The notes below the pieces were generated by a model. That model was given only the letters and a program-made list of their open reading frames with translations. It made no database searches and was not told the origin of the DNA. Positions 35,263 to 44,396 of a DNA stretch of 64,000 nt are shown in pieces (position 1 is the stretch's first letter; every line of letters begins with the position of its first letter). The DNA lies in contig NZ_LMEO01000045.1 in the NCBI RefSeq assembly GCF_001426375.1, forward strand, positions 639,715 to 703,714, read 5' to 3'. Made by a program: the position numbers and the translations under genes. The DNA is from Paenibacillus sp. Root444D2 (lineage in GTDB: Bacteria; Bacillota; Bacilli; Paenibacillales; NBRC-103111).

Positions 35263-36594
35263 TTATTTTTTCATTGCTTTCACTTCGGTATCCCACTCCG
35301 CATCCGCTTTTTTCAACTGATCTGCGCTGAAATCACCTTTCACTAACCAGTCTTGAACGGATTTATAGAACCAGTTGCGGAATTGCGGAGGTATTTGGTT
35401 AGATCCCCAGAAATTATTGATTTGAAGCGATTTTTTAACGTTCGGATCTGCCATCATCGCCAACACTTCTTGCAATTGCGGGGAAGCTTCATAGTTCATT
35501 TTTTCTTTTGTAGATGGGATTGCGCTTGCAACTTTCAAGTATTTCGGATATTGCTCTTTGCTGAAGAAGAATTTAATGAAATCCGAGATCGCCGCTGTTT
35601 TGTCTGGATCTTTCGCTGCAGCAGCAGATAAGGACCAACCAGCTGGTTGTGCAAGACCTACAACGTTCACTGCACCCTTTTGATCTGGTACAGGGTACCA
35701 GCCAAAATCAAATTTCGGATCTGCTTGAGCGATCGTTGGGAACATCCAAGGACCGGAGAACAAGCTTGCCGCTTTACCTGTCACGAGCATGGAAGCCGTT
35801 TGGTTGTCCGCCGTACTCATGTAACCTTTATCTACGTAGCCTTTTGTAAATAGATCTGTTAATTGCTGCATCGCTTTCGCTGGGCCTGCATCTGCGAAGC
35901 TCACTTTACCTTCGGAACGCTTGGAGTTCCAGTCTGGATCTTTGATGAACACTTCATCTATTAGGAATTTATTGACCCAGAAGCCCCAGTGGAAAATATC
36001 TTTACCGCCGACAACGATCGGTGAAATACCTTTTGCTTTCAGCTTTTCTTGAGCTGCGAGAAAGTCCGCATATGTTTTAGGTTCTTCTGTAATACCTGCA
36101 TCAGCGTAAGCTTTCTTGCTGTAAATAATCCCTTGTGGAGCAGGAAGCGAAATTGGCGCGTTGTACACTTTGCCGTTTACTTGCGGTACGCTTTCAAACA
36201 AATCTTGTAAATCTTTTGGAAGTTCAGCCAGCTTGCCTGCATCCGCGAATAGTTGCGTGTCACGCATTTCGACAAGGTCTGGGAATTCACCAACGGCATC
36301 TTTTGTTTTCAAGAAGTCCAGATATGCAGCTGTCGTTGTTTCGCTTAAATCTTTGATTTTGACGTTCGGGTTCGCTTTCGTGTAAGCAGCAATCGAATCG
36401 GCTACCGCTTGTTTGGTCGCTGGATCGCCTGTCGCATAAATAACGCTGAAAGTAACATCTTTCTTCGGAGCCGCTGTTGCTGCAGCTTTGCCACTTGACG
36501 TTGGAGTTGTGGAATCACTTTTGTTTCCGCATCCTGCCAAAATGAGTGCTAATGCTGTCGAGCCTACGAGTACTTTGGAAAAAGTTTTAACCAT
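35263..36594 (-). CDS. Sugar-binding lipoprotein of the GH88-locus importer
   Basis: 443 residues, SBP_bac_1 family. The signal peptide ends in lipobox LAGC (Cys 22) and a Ser/Thr/Ala linker. VTFSVIYATGDPATKQA begins the mature domain, and LPAPQGIIYSKKAYADAGI and GPWMFPTIA are family segments. It collects an oligosaccharide, likely an unsaturated uronic-acid-containing one given GH88 downstream. ATG with GGGAGGT upstream. Probably induced by the two-component system encoded next to it (36867-40236). Confidence 0.93.
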   Translation of the reverse strand: MVKTFSKVLVGSTALALILAGCGNKSDSTTPTSSGKAAATAAPKKDVTFSVIYATGDPATKQAVADSIAAYTKANPNVKIKDLSETTTAAYLDFLKTKDAVGEFPDLVEMRDTQLFADAGKLAELPKDLQDLFESVPQVNGKVYNAPISLPAPQGIIYSKKAYADAGITEEPKTYADFLAAQEKLKAKGISPIVVGGKDIFHWGFWVNKFLIDEVFIKDPDWNSKRSEGKVSFADAGPAKAMQQLTDLFTKGYVDKGYMSTADNQTASMLVTGKAASLFSGPWMFPTIAQADPKFDFGWYPVPDQKGAVNVVGLAQPAGWSLSAAAAKDPDKTAAISDFIKFFFSKEQYPKYLKVASAIPSTKEKMNYEASPQLQEVLAMMADPNVKKSLQINNFWGSNQIPPQFRNWFYKSVQDWLVKGDFSADQLKKADAEWDTEVKAMKK

Positions 36595-36794
36595 GGTTGA
36601 AAGTAACCTCCCTTTAGTATCTAGTTTCTTTTGAACAACCTAAGCGGTGTGCTTTCGACTCATCTTGTGCTGTTTTGTTCCTTGATTTAAGACTAACATA
36701 CGCCCAAATCGTTTAGAATGAAGTTTTTTAAGCTCGATATGCATGAATTTAAGAAAGTGAAAACGAATGCAAAGATCTTCATCTATATGGAAAA

Positions 36795-36839
36795 ACAGCT
36801 TCTGCCCATGCTTCGAATCGAAGCTAAAGCAGAAGCTGT
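36795..36839 (-). terminator. Terminator of the two-component system
   Basis: An 11-bp stem ACAGCTTCTGC/GCAGAAGCTGT encloses an inner GCTTCG/CGAAGC hairpin. On the minus strand it is followed by T5. It lies 28 bases after the response-regulator stop. Confidence 0.9.
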
Positions 36840-36866
36840 CTCTAAGAAAAACAGAATTCCGACGAT

Positions 36867-38465
36867 TTACCCTTTGATTTGACTCTTATATTCGTGCGGA
36901 AGCTTGCCATAACTTTTCTTGAACATATCACTGAATTGCCGTGGATTATGATAGCCAACCTGCTCCGCAATTTCGTAAACGAGCAGATCCGTTTGCAAGA
37001 GCAGCCGGACTGCGTTTTTCATCCGGATGTTTGTGACGTACTGCTTAAAATTCTCATGCGTGTGCTTCTTAAAGAAGCTGCTAAAATAATACGGATTCAT
37101 AAACACTTGGGAAGCCATGCTTTCCAGCGTTATATTTTCGCTATAGTGCTCCTCAATGTATTCCTTAATGACCTTCATCTGCTGCGCTTCGCGGCTGCCT
37201 CCTGCCGTGCTTACTTGTTCCAGTATGTCCAAAATGAGACCCGTTATGAAATCTGTTAGATCACTAAAACGGTAAAATTGATGCAACCGCTGTTGCCAAT
37301 CTTTCCGCTGCTCGGACGACACCTGAAGGTCGATCCCGACAGCCAACATCTCCTCCATTAAGTCCGTCAGCATGGCATGTACGATTAATACCGCGGATTC
37401 TTTACGACCAATAGCGTTGGTTGCAGCATGTTCAAAAAAGCTTACCAACAGCTCCTGCACCTGCTGCTTTTCCTTGGCAATGACCGCTTTAATCACAGCG
37501 TGCTTGGCATCTGCTAAGAGTTGATCTTCACCGCCACGCCGCTCATTCTGTGACCATGACAGAACCATCCCTTCCTTTTCAAAATAGCTATAGTTCATCG
37601 TCTCAACGGCCGACTTATAGGATTGCCGAATGTCCTGCAAGCTGAGGGCCGGCATACCTATACAAATCGTCACATGAATTTTAAGATAAAATAAAATCTT
37701 ATTTCGCATTTCGCTCGCGAGACGCTGCAAATCATCCTCTACACGCATATGGTTCACAATGACGCATAAATTTTCGCCTTTTTGAATGACAAGGCCGCTG
37801 CCATATAGATGGACCAGTTCTTCCGCTAGATTGGATACCGCAAACACTAACAGACGCTTCTCGTGCTCCCCCCACCTGCCGTCCTGGAGCTGCACATGCG
37901 CAAGCTCCACATACAGCACGCTGAAACATGGATCCGTGAACGGAGAGTTCAAGGCTTGAAACTTACTCTGCGCTTCCTCCCACCGAATATCCCCTTGAGT
38001 GAGCCTGTCGAACAGCTCCTCGAGCTGTGTCTTCTTATCCTTTTGTTCATAGACGGCCAGCTTTCCTTTGGAGGATTGATCTTCATTCGCCTCTTGCAGC
38101 TGCGTCATCGCTTTACCCACCGCCTCGAGCAGCAGACTCTTCTCGATCGGCTTCACCAAATAATCAACTGCACCGAAGGCTAACGCGTCCTTGGCATAGG
38201 AAAACTCCTGGTACGCACTGATAAAAATAATTTTGGTCCGCAGCTGCCGCCTTTGTACTTCTTTAATGACATCGATGCCTGAGCCGTCCGGCATACTTAT
38301 ATCCGTGATGACGAGATCAGGCTGCTTGCGTTCAATCTGCTCCATCAAACCTCTGCCAGTCATGGCCTCACCCACGATTACAATGCCGAGCTCTTCCCAC
38401 GGAATGAGCTTTTTTAACCCTTTGATAATCATCGGTTCATCATCAGCTAGAATGGCGTTCAACAC
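36867..38465 (-). CDS. Response regulator, YesN-like with AraC output domain
   Basis: 532 residues. The N-terminal receiver domain has acidic pocket DDE (8-10), phospho-acceptor D55 in VITDISMP and K105 in VKPIEK. A ~270-residue middle region follows, and the last ~100 residues hold a double AraC helix-turn-helix (MASQVFMNPYYFSSFFKK; EIAEQVGYHNPRQFSDMFKK). It is activated by the kinase whose gene overlaps it by 23 bases upstream. The target is most likely the importer-GH88 operon transcribed from about 36600. Confidence 0.94.
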   Translation of the reverse strand: MLNAILADDEPMIIKGLKKLIPWEELGIVIVGEAMTGRGLMEQIERKQPDLVITDISMPDGSGIDVIKEVQRRQLRTKIIFISAYQEFSYAKDALAFGAVDYLVKPIEKSLLLEAVGKAMTQLQEANEDQSSKGKLAVYEQKDKKTQLEELFDRLTQGDIRWEEAQSKFQALNSPFTDPCFSVLYVELAHVQLQDGRWGEHEKRLLVFAVSNLAEELVHLYGSGLVIQKGENLCVIVNHMRVEDDLQRLASEMRNKILFYLKIHVTICIGMPALSLQDIRQSYKSAVETMNYSYFEKEGMVLSWSQNERRGGEDQLLADAKHAVIKAVIAKEKQQVQELLVSFFEHAATNAIGRKESAVLIVHAMLTDLMEEMLAVGIDLQVSSEQRKDWQQRLHQFYRFSDLTDFITGLILDILEQVSTAGGSREAQQMKVIKEYIEEHYSENITLESMASQVFMNPYYFSSFFKKHTHENFKQYVTNIRMKNAVRLLLQTDLLVYEIAEQVGYHNPRQFSDMFKKSYGKLPHEYKSQIKG

Positions 38466-40236
38466 GGACGCTCACCTCTTTCGTTAAAGGAATGACAAAA
38501 CGGACGGTAGTCCCAATATGTTGACTGCTATTGACCTCTACGCCAAAACCTTGCCCATATAGCGCCACAATGCGCTCATGGACATTGATGAGCCCTATAC
38601 TGCTTCCCGTATCCAGCGAGCTGCCCTCAGCCAGCTTCTGACGAACAAGTTCAAGCGCATCCTCGCTCATCCCTATACCGTCGTCGTCCACCGTGACACC
38701 AAGCAGGTTGTCCGAAAGCTTTTCAATCGAAATGCGAATTGTGCCTTTCCCCGTCTTCAGCATAATGCCATGATAAATCGCGTTTTCGACGATTGGCTGC
38801 AGCGAGAGCTTCGGAATGGCGCAGTCCATCAAGTCCGCATCGAACCGGAAGTCAAGGCCTAGCTTATGCTCTCCGTACCTGATAACCATTAATTGAAAGT
38901 ATTGCTCCAAGTTCGCTTTCTCTGCCCGGATTGTAACGGTTTCTTCGCCATAATCGAGTACATATTTGAGCTGGTGCGATAACGACAAAATCATATCGCC
39001 CACCTCATTCGCATCTTCCGCAACAGCGCTCATCCGAATGACTTCCAATGTATTATACAAATAATGCGGTCTGATCTGACTTTTCAGTGCGTTCAGCTCC
39101 GCTTGCTTCTGCTTAATCTGCGCAACATACACAACGTCAATGTATTCCTTCAGCCGCCCTACCATTTTATTAAAACCATGGGACAGAAGCCCCAGCTCAT
39201 CCGCTGTCTTGACGGTCACCTTCGTATCGAAATTGCCGGACTCCACTTTCGCCATTTCTCGCGTAATACTGCGAATCGGGTTGGAGAAGCGATTAGAGAA
39301 CCAGACCGCTACCACAATCAACGAAATCATACACAGGCCAATGACGATCGTAATCGTCCGAATGAGCTGCTCGACTTTGAGGAACAGTTCTTTTTTATAA
39401 AACTCGCCGACAATTTTGATGCTCTTCACTTCTGTATCCTGCTGTAAATGCAAAAAATCATCCGACGTATTCGCATGGAAAACAGTACCGATTAGCTCTA
39501 TTTGATTGCTGTAAAGGATAATCCCCTGATTATCCACGACATAGACCGTATCCCGGTTATTCAGAACCATTTGCTTAAAAATCTCATTAAATACGCCAAG
39601 TCCTACATCCATATAAAAGCTACCGACCATATCGCCTTCGACCTTGGATGCCCCCAACACATCGGTTAGGTTGCGCCCAAACGTCATGACTTGATCCGTT
39701 GCCCCAAGAAAATAATCCTGCTTATGCGTCGGAAAAAAGTTGAGATCGTTACGATTAAGCATCAACTGATCCTTCCATTCAACTCTTGGGAATTGATATT
39801 GGTAATCCAGGGCAACGTTGTTCTTAGATAAGCTTTGAAAGGTTCCATTCGGCAGAACAAAAAAGACACTTTGCAGGTTACGTTCTGTATACAACACCGT
39901 TTGCAAGAAATCGTTGATCGTCATCGACAAGCGGATGTCTTTATCCTTGCTTTGCGCTGCAATCGCTTGTCCCAATTGGCCATAGAGTCCGCCTACCCCG
40001 TAGGAGTACATTAGTTTGGAAATGTTATTGTACTTAACGAACATATCATCCACATTTCGGCTTGCAAACAGCAGCATTTGCTCATAATTGTTCGTCGCAT
40101 AACGCTCCATAAAGCCACTGAACGTCTGAAGTGAAATATAACTGAGAATGAGTAGCGGGATAAGACCTATCGAAATAAAAGAGAGTGTAAATTTAGCAAA
40201 AATGCTTTTGTGTAGCCGGAAAGGGTTCGACACCAT
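38443..40236 (-). CDS. Membrane sensor histidine kinase, YesM-like
   Basis: 597 residues. A membrane helix near the N-terminus (LSFISIGLIPLLILSYISL), an extracellular sensor region of about 250 residues, a second helix (IITIVIGLCMISLIVVAVWF), HAMP (NPIRSITREMAKVESGNFD), then the His_kinase domain with H391 in SQIRPHYLYNTLE and an HATPase domain (VENAIYHGI; DDDGIGM; GSSIGLINVHERI). It senses extracellular sugar or the loaded binding protein and phosphorylates the regulator at 36867. ATG 40236 follows an AGAGGCGG-like site. Confidence 0.94.
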   Translation of the reverse strand: MVSNPFRLHKSIFAKFTLSFISIGLIPLLILSYISLQTFSGFMERYATNNYEQMLLFASRNVDDMFVKYNNISKLMYSYGVGGLYGQLGQAIAAQSKDKDIRLSMTINDFLQTVLYTERNLQSVFFVLPNGTFQSLSKNNVALDYQYQFPRVEWKDQLMLNRNDLNFFPTHKQDYFLGATDQVMTFGRNLTDVLGASKVEGDMVGSFYMDVGLGVFNEIFKQMVLNNRDTVYVVDNQGIILYSNQIELIGTVFHANTSDDFLHLQQDTEVKSIKIVGEFYKKELFLKVEQLIRTITIVIGLCMISLIVVAVWFSNRFSNPIRSITREMAKVESGNFDTKVTVKTADELGLLSHGFNKMVGRLKEYIDVVYVAQIKQKQAELNALKSQIRPHYLYNTLEVIRMSAVAEDANEVGDMILSLSHQLKYVLDYGEETVTIRAEKANLEQYFQLMVIRYGEHKLGLDFRFDADLMDCAIPKLSLQPIVENAIYHGIMLKTGKGTIRISIEKLSDNLLGVTVDDDGIGMSEDALELVRQKLAEGSSLDTGSSIGLINVHERIVALYGQGFGVEVNSSQHIGTTVRFVIPLTKEVSVRVERHSS

Positions 40237-40337
40237 CAGTGAGCCGCCTCTTTCTTTCGTTTTAGAATACGTCTATTTTAACAGAATTCGCACACGATGC
40301 TACCGTTGAAATTTAATGTAGAAGTGCGCTTTTTTAA

Positions 40338-41012
40338 GAAATACGTCTTCGTGAGCTTAATTTCCTCTGTACAGATGAGGAGTTTCAACGCCGTGAGAAG
40401 ATCCACGAATTTCACTACTTTCGCACAGACCTATGCAATTATCCAGGAGGATATGTTGATGGCTGGGTGGTCAACTTGAATTACCTGAGACAGGTAGCTG
40501 AATACGGCAATGAGCCGAGTCGAGCGGCTTTTACAGATGTAATTCTTGCTTTCTCGCATTCCACTGAGATTCCGACACTATTAACTCACATCACTGCATA
40601 TCCTGTTGCAGAACAAATGCATCGTATCCAAACATTTTACGCTCACTTTAAGGCTCTTCGATGGTACATTTCTGAGGCCGGAAAGCGAGGCGATCCGTAT
40701 TTACTTGATTGGGCCGGAAGCGATTTAGTTCTTTATGGGGGAAGAATGATACTCGCCTATAACAAAATCCTATATCCGTATCACAAGTGGTTTATGAAGA
40801 CGCTTCAGAGCGCGCCAGATAAGCCTGAAAAACTTACCGAACTTACCGTCCAATTACTACAAAACCACAATGTTGCCAACGCTGAAGCATTCTGCAAATG
40901 CATCCTTGATTTCAGGGAATGGGAGTCTCCACCTGAAGGATGGCCAAGTGCCTTTCGAGTAGAAAGCGAGTGGCATTGGATGCGAGGTTGTGCACCAGTG
41001 AGAGATTGGTAG
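40338..41012 (+). pseudogene. 5'-truncated nucleotidyltransferase-domain protein
   Basis: The plus frame is open from just after a TAA at 40335-40337 to the stop at 41012. It reads EIRLRELNFLCTDEEFQ, YPGGYVDGWVVNLNYLRQVAE and a helical C-terminal part (HFKALRWYISEAGKRGDPYLL; LILYPYHKWFM-like). This is the later part of a Bacillus-type nucleotidyltransferase-domain protein. The GS-x(n)-D-x-D catalytic strand expected at the N-terminus is missing. GTG 40467 gives only 181 residues. It is therefore most likely a decayed gene, with no ribosome site for the long frame. It stands alone on the plus strand. Confidence 0.7.
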
Positions 41013-41052
41013 AGTAGTAAATGAAATTTAATCCAGTAACTGCCTATTAGCG

Positions 41053-41090
41053 TAGCGAGGCCGCCAATTGATAACTCGGCGGCCTCGCTA
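41053..41090 (+). terminator. Hairpin after the truncated nucleotidyltransferase
   Basis: A perfect 13-bp stem, TAGCGAGGCCGCC with GGCGGCCTCGCTA, has a 12-base loop; only a weak TGTTTG follows. It lies 40 bases after the stop codon at 41012. Confidence 0.75.
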
Positions 41091-41175
41091 TGTTTGTGCA
41101 CATTATTTATTCATGACAATTCCACGCTGGCGTTGTCCCCTAATATTTCAGTGAGCTGTCTGTATCTGCAAGTTT

Positions 41176-41204
41176 AAAGGCCATCCTTTGCAGGATGGCC
41201 CTTT
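41176..41204. terminator. Terminator between convergent genes
   Basis: GGCCATCC pairs with GGATGGCC around a 6-base loop, with AAA/TTT extensions and CTTTCTTTG after it on the plus strand. It lies 48 bases past the stop of the kinase-like gene at 41252, and may serve both strands. Confidence 0.75.
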
Positions 41205-41251
41205 CTTTGTAGAACATGTATTATTAACTAACATACCCGTTCTACACCCCA

Positions 41252-42136
41252 TTATAATTGATAAATCCCGTGCTCTATTCGCTGGATGCAAGATTCGGCA
41301 AACTTGTAGTAATCAAAGTCATGGTGACTTTCCGTCTTAGTAAGTCCACTGTAAAACATTCCCCACACAACCTCTCGAACCATCGACACAAATTTCATGT
41401 CCTGAAAAATGTGGAATGTTTCCTCCTCGAAATATCCGAAGTATAACTTTAGCCACTCACGCTCATCTGTTTCACTGAACTGGTTTGTAAAAGGAATGAG
41501 CGTCAATTCGAAAAACACATCTCCGACTCCCGACAACTCCCAATCAATAATTTGCAACTGTTGGCCTGTATAGATCATATTGCATAAAAAGGAATCATTG
41601 TGACAGAATTTGTTGTTATATTCTTTGTCATTACTCCGCTTATGCGCGATTTTCTCTACTCGATGCAAAATTCGGTTCAATCCATCAGGATGCTTGACTT
41701 GAAACTGATCTGCGCCTTTCAAATATCCATAAATTAAATCGTAAGGAGTACATGTTCTGCCTTGACCTTCCATACGATGTATTCGTTTGAGGCGATCCAT
41801 AATCATTTCTTTGATATGATTGTCTTTCAGATCATCTTTCTCAAGCATTCGACCTTCAATAAATTCCGTGACTACAAATTGTTCCGGATGATTATTGGAA
41901 ATCACCCTGGGAGCAAATCCTTCGCGGTTTGCCTTCTTCATCACTTCTATTTCAGAGCGGCGTGTCAGGTTCAAATACTCATTTTGTCTGCTATTGATGC
42001 GAAGAACGTATGTACTCAGTTTGGTTAGTACCTTATAGGTTTGGTTGCATAGCCCTCCACTAAGATTATCAAAACTTAAGAATTCATGGCTTAGCTCTGG
42101 TACTTCGCGAATAATTTCTTCAACTTTCATGTTCAA
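41252..42136 (-). CDS. Choline-kinase-like phosphotransferase (APH superfamily)
   Basis: 294 residues. Nucleotide-binding strand GGLCNQTYKV and YVLRINSRQ (the Lys is replaced by Arg in that strand), catalytic loop FCHNDSFLCNMI (Asp in HND) and metal site IIDWELSGVGD are as in choline/ethanolamine kinases such as LicA. It phosphorylates a small alcohol or amino-alcohol; choline is likely but not certain. TTG 42136 is preferred as start since GGGAGGGG is six bases before it. No teichoic-acid or lic genes adjoin. It may be the end of the 42-49 kb transcript or independent. Confidence 0.85.
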   Translation of the reverse strand: MNMKVEEIIREVPELSHEFLSFDNLSGGLCNQTYKVLTKLSTYVLRINSRQNEYLNLTRRSEIEVMKKANREGFAPRVISNNHPEQFVVTEFIEGRMLEKDDLKDNHIKEMIMDRLKRIHRMEGQGRTCTPYDLIYGYLKGADQFQVKHPDGLNRILHRVEKIAHKRSNDKEYNNKFCHNDSFLCNMIYTGQQLQIIDWELSGVGDVFFELTLIPFTNQFSETDEREWLKLYFGYFEEETFHIFQDMKFVSMVREVVWGMFYSGLTKTESHHDFDYYKFAESCIQRIEHGIYQL

Positions 42137-42248
42137 CAGAATCCCCTCCCAACGGAAATACGATTGATTTTATGCTTTTTGAAAACCTTTCCAACAAATT
42201 CTGTGAAATATACGGGCCAGCGCATCATAAATGTGTTTCTTGTAAAAG

Positions 42249-43367
42249 CTACTTCTCGAAAGATTTCATTTCCTCTATCACCGAATCTTCATATGCGTGC
42301 ATTTTTCCGAGTATGATATCTTGGACATTAACTGGTTGGCCAATTGTCGCTGACTCCAGTGCCGCAAATACGACGCCTAAGGCTTCAAGCCCCCGTCCAG
42401 CGCTCGAAATCGGCTCCTTTTGATCCGCTATTGCTTCCCATAATTCCACATAAGAATGCGCAAACGGATTTTGTACAATATCGGGCGCATAACGTTCGAT
42501 AATTTCAGACATCGGGATATGTGTCCCGTCTTCCAGCTTTGCATGCTGTCCCGGACGGAAGCAGCCCTTGCTGCCGTAAATCCACACCCCGCCGGTTCCT
42601 TCCCCATGCGCGGCAGTACTGCACATCCAGTGTCCCAGCCCGCCGTTTGCAAAACGGAACACCGTTACCGACGTATCTTCGCCACTAGGACGTATAATGG
42701 TTTCCCCGTCGCTCAACTCTTTCTCGAATATTTCCTTATATGAGAATACTTCTTTAATAGGACCATTCACTTCAGTAAAAAAATGGGTGCGATGGACACC
42801 ATGATCATTAATCCATCCGGCTCCCGCTCTTCCTTTCATATGACGCCATGCCGTACCGGCAAAATATTTACGCCCAAGTGTAACTGTCGCATAGTCCATA
42901 ATCATGTAGACGGAGCCGATGATACCCTCTCTCACCGCTCTTGCCATTGCAACATTGTCAGCTCCCAATACGCTTGGTTCAGATAGAGTCATAACCTTGC
43001 CATATTTTTTCGCATCTGCAAGCATCTTCCGTCCGAAGGAAGGCGAAATAGCCAACGGCTTTTGCATTTGCACATGTACTCCCGCAGCAAAACAATCTTC
43101 CGCAACGGTATGATGCAAATCATGATCCAGCAGGATGGATACCGCATCCAATCGGCCTTCCTCCAGCATCCGGCGATAATCTGTATATACTTCGGGCCGC
43201 TTTCCGAGCCGTCTTTCCACTTCCGCTGCAAACTCCTCAGCTCGATCCTGTCTAAGATCGCAAACAGCTGTTAAATCAAACGTTTTCTTGCCTTCATTTT
43301 TTAATTGTTGCAAACCTTCCAAGTGTGCAGTTGAAATAACTCCGCAACCGATGAATCCAAGTTTCAT
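42249..43367 (-). CDS. Gfo/Idh/MocA-family NAD(P)-dependent sugar oxidoreductase
   Basis: 372 residues. Rossmann fold GFIGCGVISTAHLEGL at the start, then MQKPLAISPSFG with the Lys of the EKP motif, and the alpha/beta C-terminal domain (RGRAGAGWINDHGVHRTHFF). It oxidises or reduces a sugar or polyol hydroxyl. ATG with GGGAGGTT upstream. It follows the fructokinase gene after a terminator-like hairpin (43425), so it may be partly uncoupled from the fructan operon. Its job in fructan use is not obvious. Confidence 0.9.
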   Translation of the reverse strand: MKLGFIGCGVISTAHLEGLQQLKNEGKKTFDLTAVCDLRQDRAEEFAAEVERRLGKRPEVYTDYRRMLEEGRLDAVSILLDHDLHHTVAEDCFAAGVHVQMQKPLAISPSFGRKMLADAKKYGKVMTLSEPSVLGADNVAMARAVREGIIGSVYMIMDYATVTLGRKYFAGTAWRHMKGRAGAGWINDHGVHRTHFFTEVNGPIKEVFSYKEIFEKELSDGETIIRPSGEDTSVTVFRFANGGLGHWMCSTAAHGEGTGGVWIYGSKGCFRPGQHAKLEDGTHIPMSEIIERYAPDIVQNPFAHSYVELWEAIADQKEPISSAGRGLEALGVVFAALESATIGQPVNVQDIILGKMHAYEDSVIEEMKSFEK

Positions 43368-43424
43368 TTAAGTAACCTCCCGAATAGTAATTGTTTCTAT
43401 GTTTTGTGTACATCTAAAGGAAAA

Positions 43425-43456
43425 ATACCTCCAACATAATGAATAGATGGAGGTAT
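43425..43456 (-). terminator. Terminator after the fructokinase gene
   Basis: A 9-bp stem ATACCTCCA/TGGAGGTAT has a 14-base loop and is followed on the minus strand by a T5 run. It lies between the kinase stop (43491) and the oxidoreductase start (43367). Confidence 0.8.
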
Positions 43457-43490
43457 CTTAAATTTCCGGTAATTTCTTGGTGTGCTATTT

Positions 43491-44366
43491 CTAAATATCC
43501 AAAGCTTGTTTAGCCAAGGCCAGAGCACCGCAAAGACCAGCGTTGCCGCCTAGAGCGGGTTGTACAATGTAATTATCATTGTCATCTGAAAAAGCCGGAT
43601 GCTGTACGTAACCGTTCAACAGTTTACGAACTTGTTCGCGTATAAGCGGGAATAAGTGAGATTGGTTCATAACGCCGCCGCCGATAATGATTTTCTCCGG
43701 AGAAAGAATGAGAATGTAATTGACTAGTGCCTGAGCGATATAATAGCTTTCTATTTCCCAAGCAGAATGAGTATCTCCAAGTTCAAACGCCTTCGATCCC
43801 CAACGATCCTCCAACGCCGGTCCGGCCGCCAATCCTTCCAAACAATCTTTGTGAAAGGGGCAGTGTCCTTCATAGCTGTCATCCGGATGCCGCCGTATAA
43901 GAATGTGCCCCATTTCTGGATGGGTCAAACCATGAACGAGCCTGCCTTCAACGATGGCACCCGCACCGAACCCGGTTCCGACCGTCATGTACAGGCAGCT
44001 GTTCAATCCTGCTGCTGCCCCCCATGTTGCTTCCCCCAGGGCAGCTGTATTCACATCAGTATCAAAACCAATAGGGATGTCAAAGTACCGCTTCAAATGC
44101 TCTACGATCCGGTAACCGCTCCAGTGCGGCTTTGGGGTTTTTGTTACGGAACCATAAGCATGGCTCTGCGGATTCACATCAATCGGGCCGAAGGTTCCGA
44201 TTCCAATTGCTTGTATCTCTTTTGCTGCAAAGAAATCCATCGCATTGCCAAGCGTAGCTTCTGGTGTCGTTGTTGGGATAGAGATGCGGTCAAGAATTTC
44301 GCCATCTGCCGTCCCAATCCCGCATACGAACTTTGTCCCGCCGCCTTCGATAGCACCTAATAACAA
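43491..44366 (-). CDS. scrK: ROK-family fructokinase
   Basis: 291 residues. ATP-binding EGGGTKFVCGIG at the N-terminus, GTFGPIDV, VGTGFGAGAI, sugar site E-M-G-H (HPEMGHI) and the ROK zinc cluster H-x(n)-C-x-F-H-x2-C (HPDDSYEGHCPFHKDC) identify the ScrK/GmuE type. It phosphorylates fructose to fructose-6-phosphate. It lies 30 bases after GH32, whose product is fructose. TTG 44366 is the start, with GAGGGAAA just before. Symbol given for the family; mannose could also be a substrate. Confidence 0.9.
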   Translation of the reverse strand: MLLGAIEGGGTKFVCGIGTADGEILDRISIPTTTPEATLGNAMDFFAAKEIQAIGIGTFGPIDVNPQSHAYGSVTKTPKPHWSGYRIVEHLKRYFDIPIGFDTDVNTAALGEATWGAAAGLNSCLYMTVGTGFGAGAIVEGRLVHGLTHPEMGHILIRRHPDDSYEGHCPFHKDCLEGLAAGPALEDRWGSKAFELGDTHSAWEIESYYIAQALVNYILILSPEKIIIGGGVMNQSHLFPLIREQVRKLLNGYVQHPAFSDDNDNYIVQPALGGNAGLCGALALAKQALDI

Positions 44367-44396
44367 TTCGTTTCCCTCACAATCATCGTCACTTTG

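Noticed and set aside
36758..36771. TGAAAACGAATGCA as a cre site
   Set aside because: It departs from the consensus at two positions and lacks symmetry.
43767..44360. 197-codon plus-strand frame
   Set aside because: Antisense shadow of the fructokinase gene, with no ribosome site or recognisable domain.
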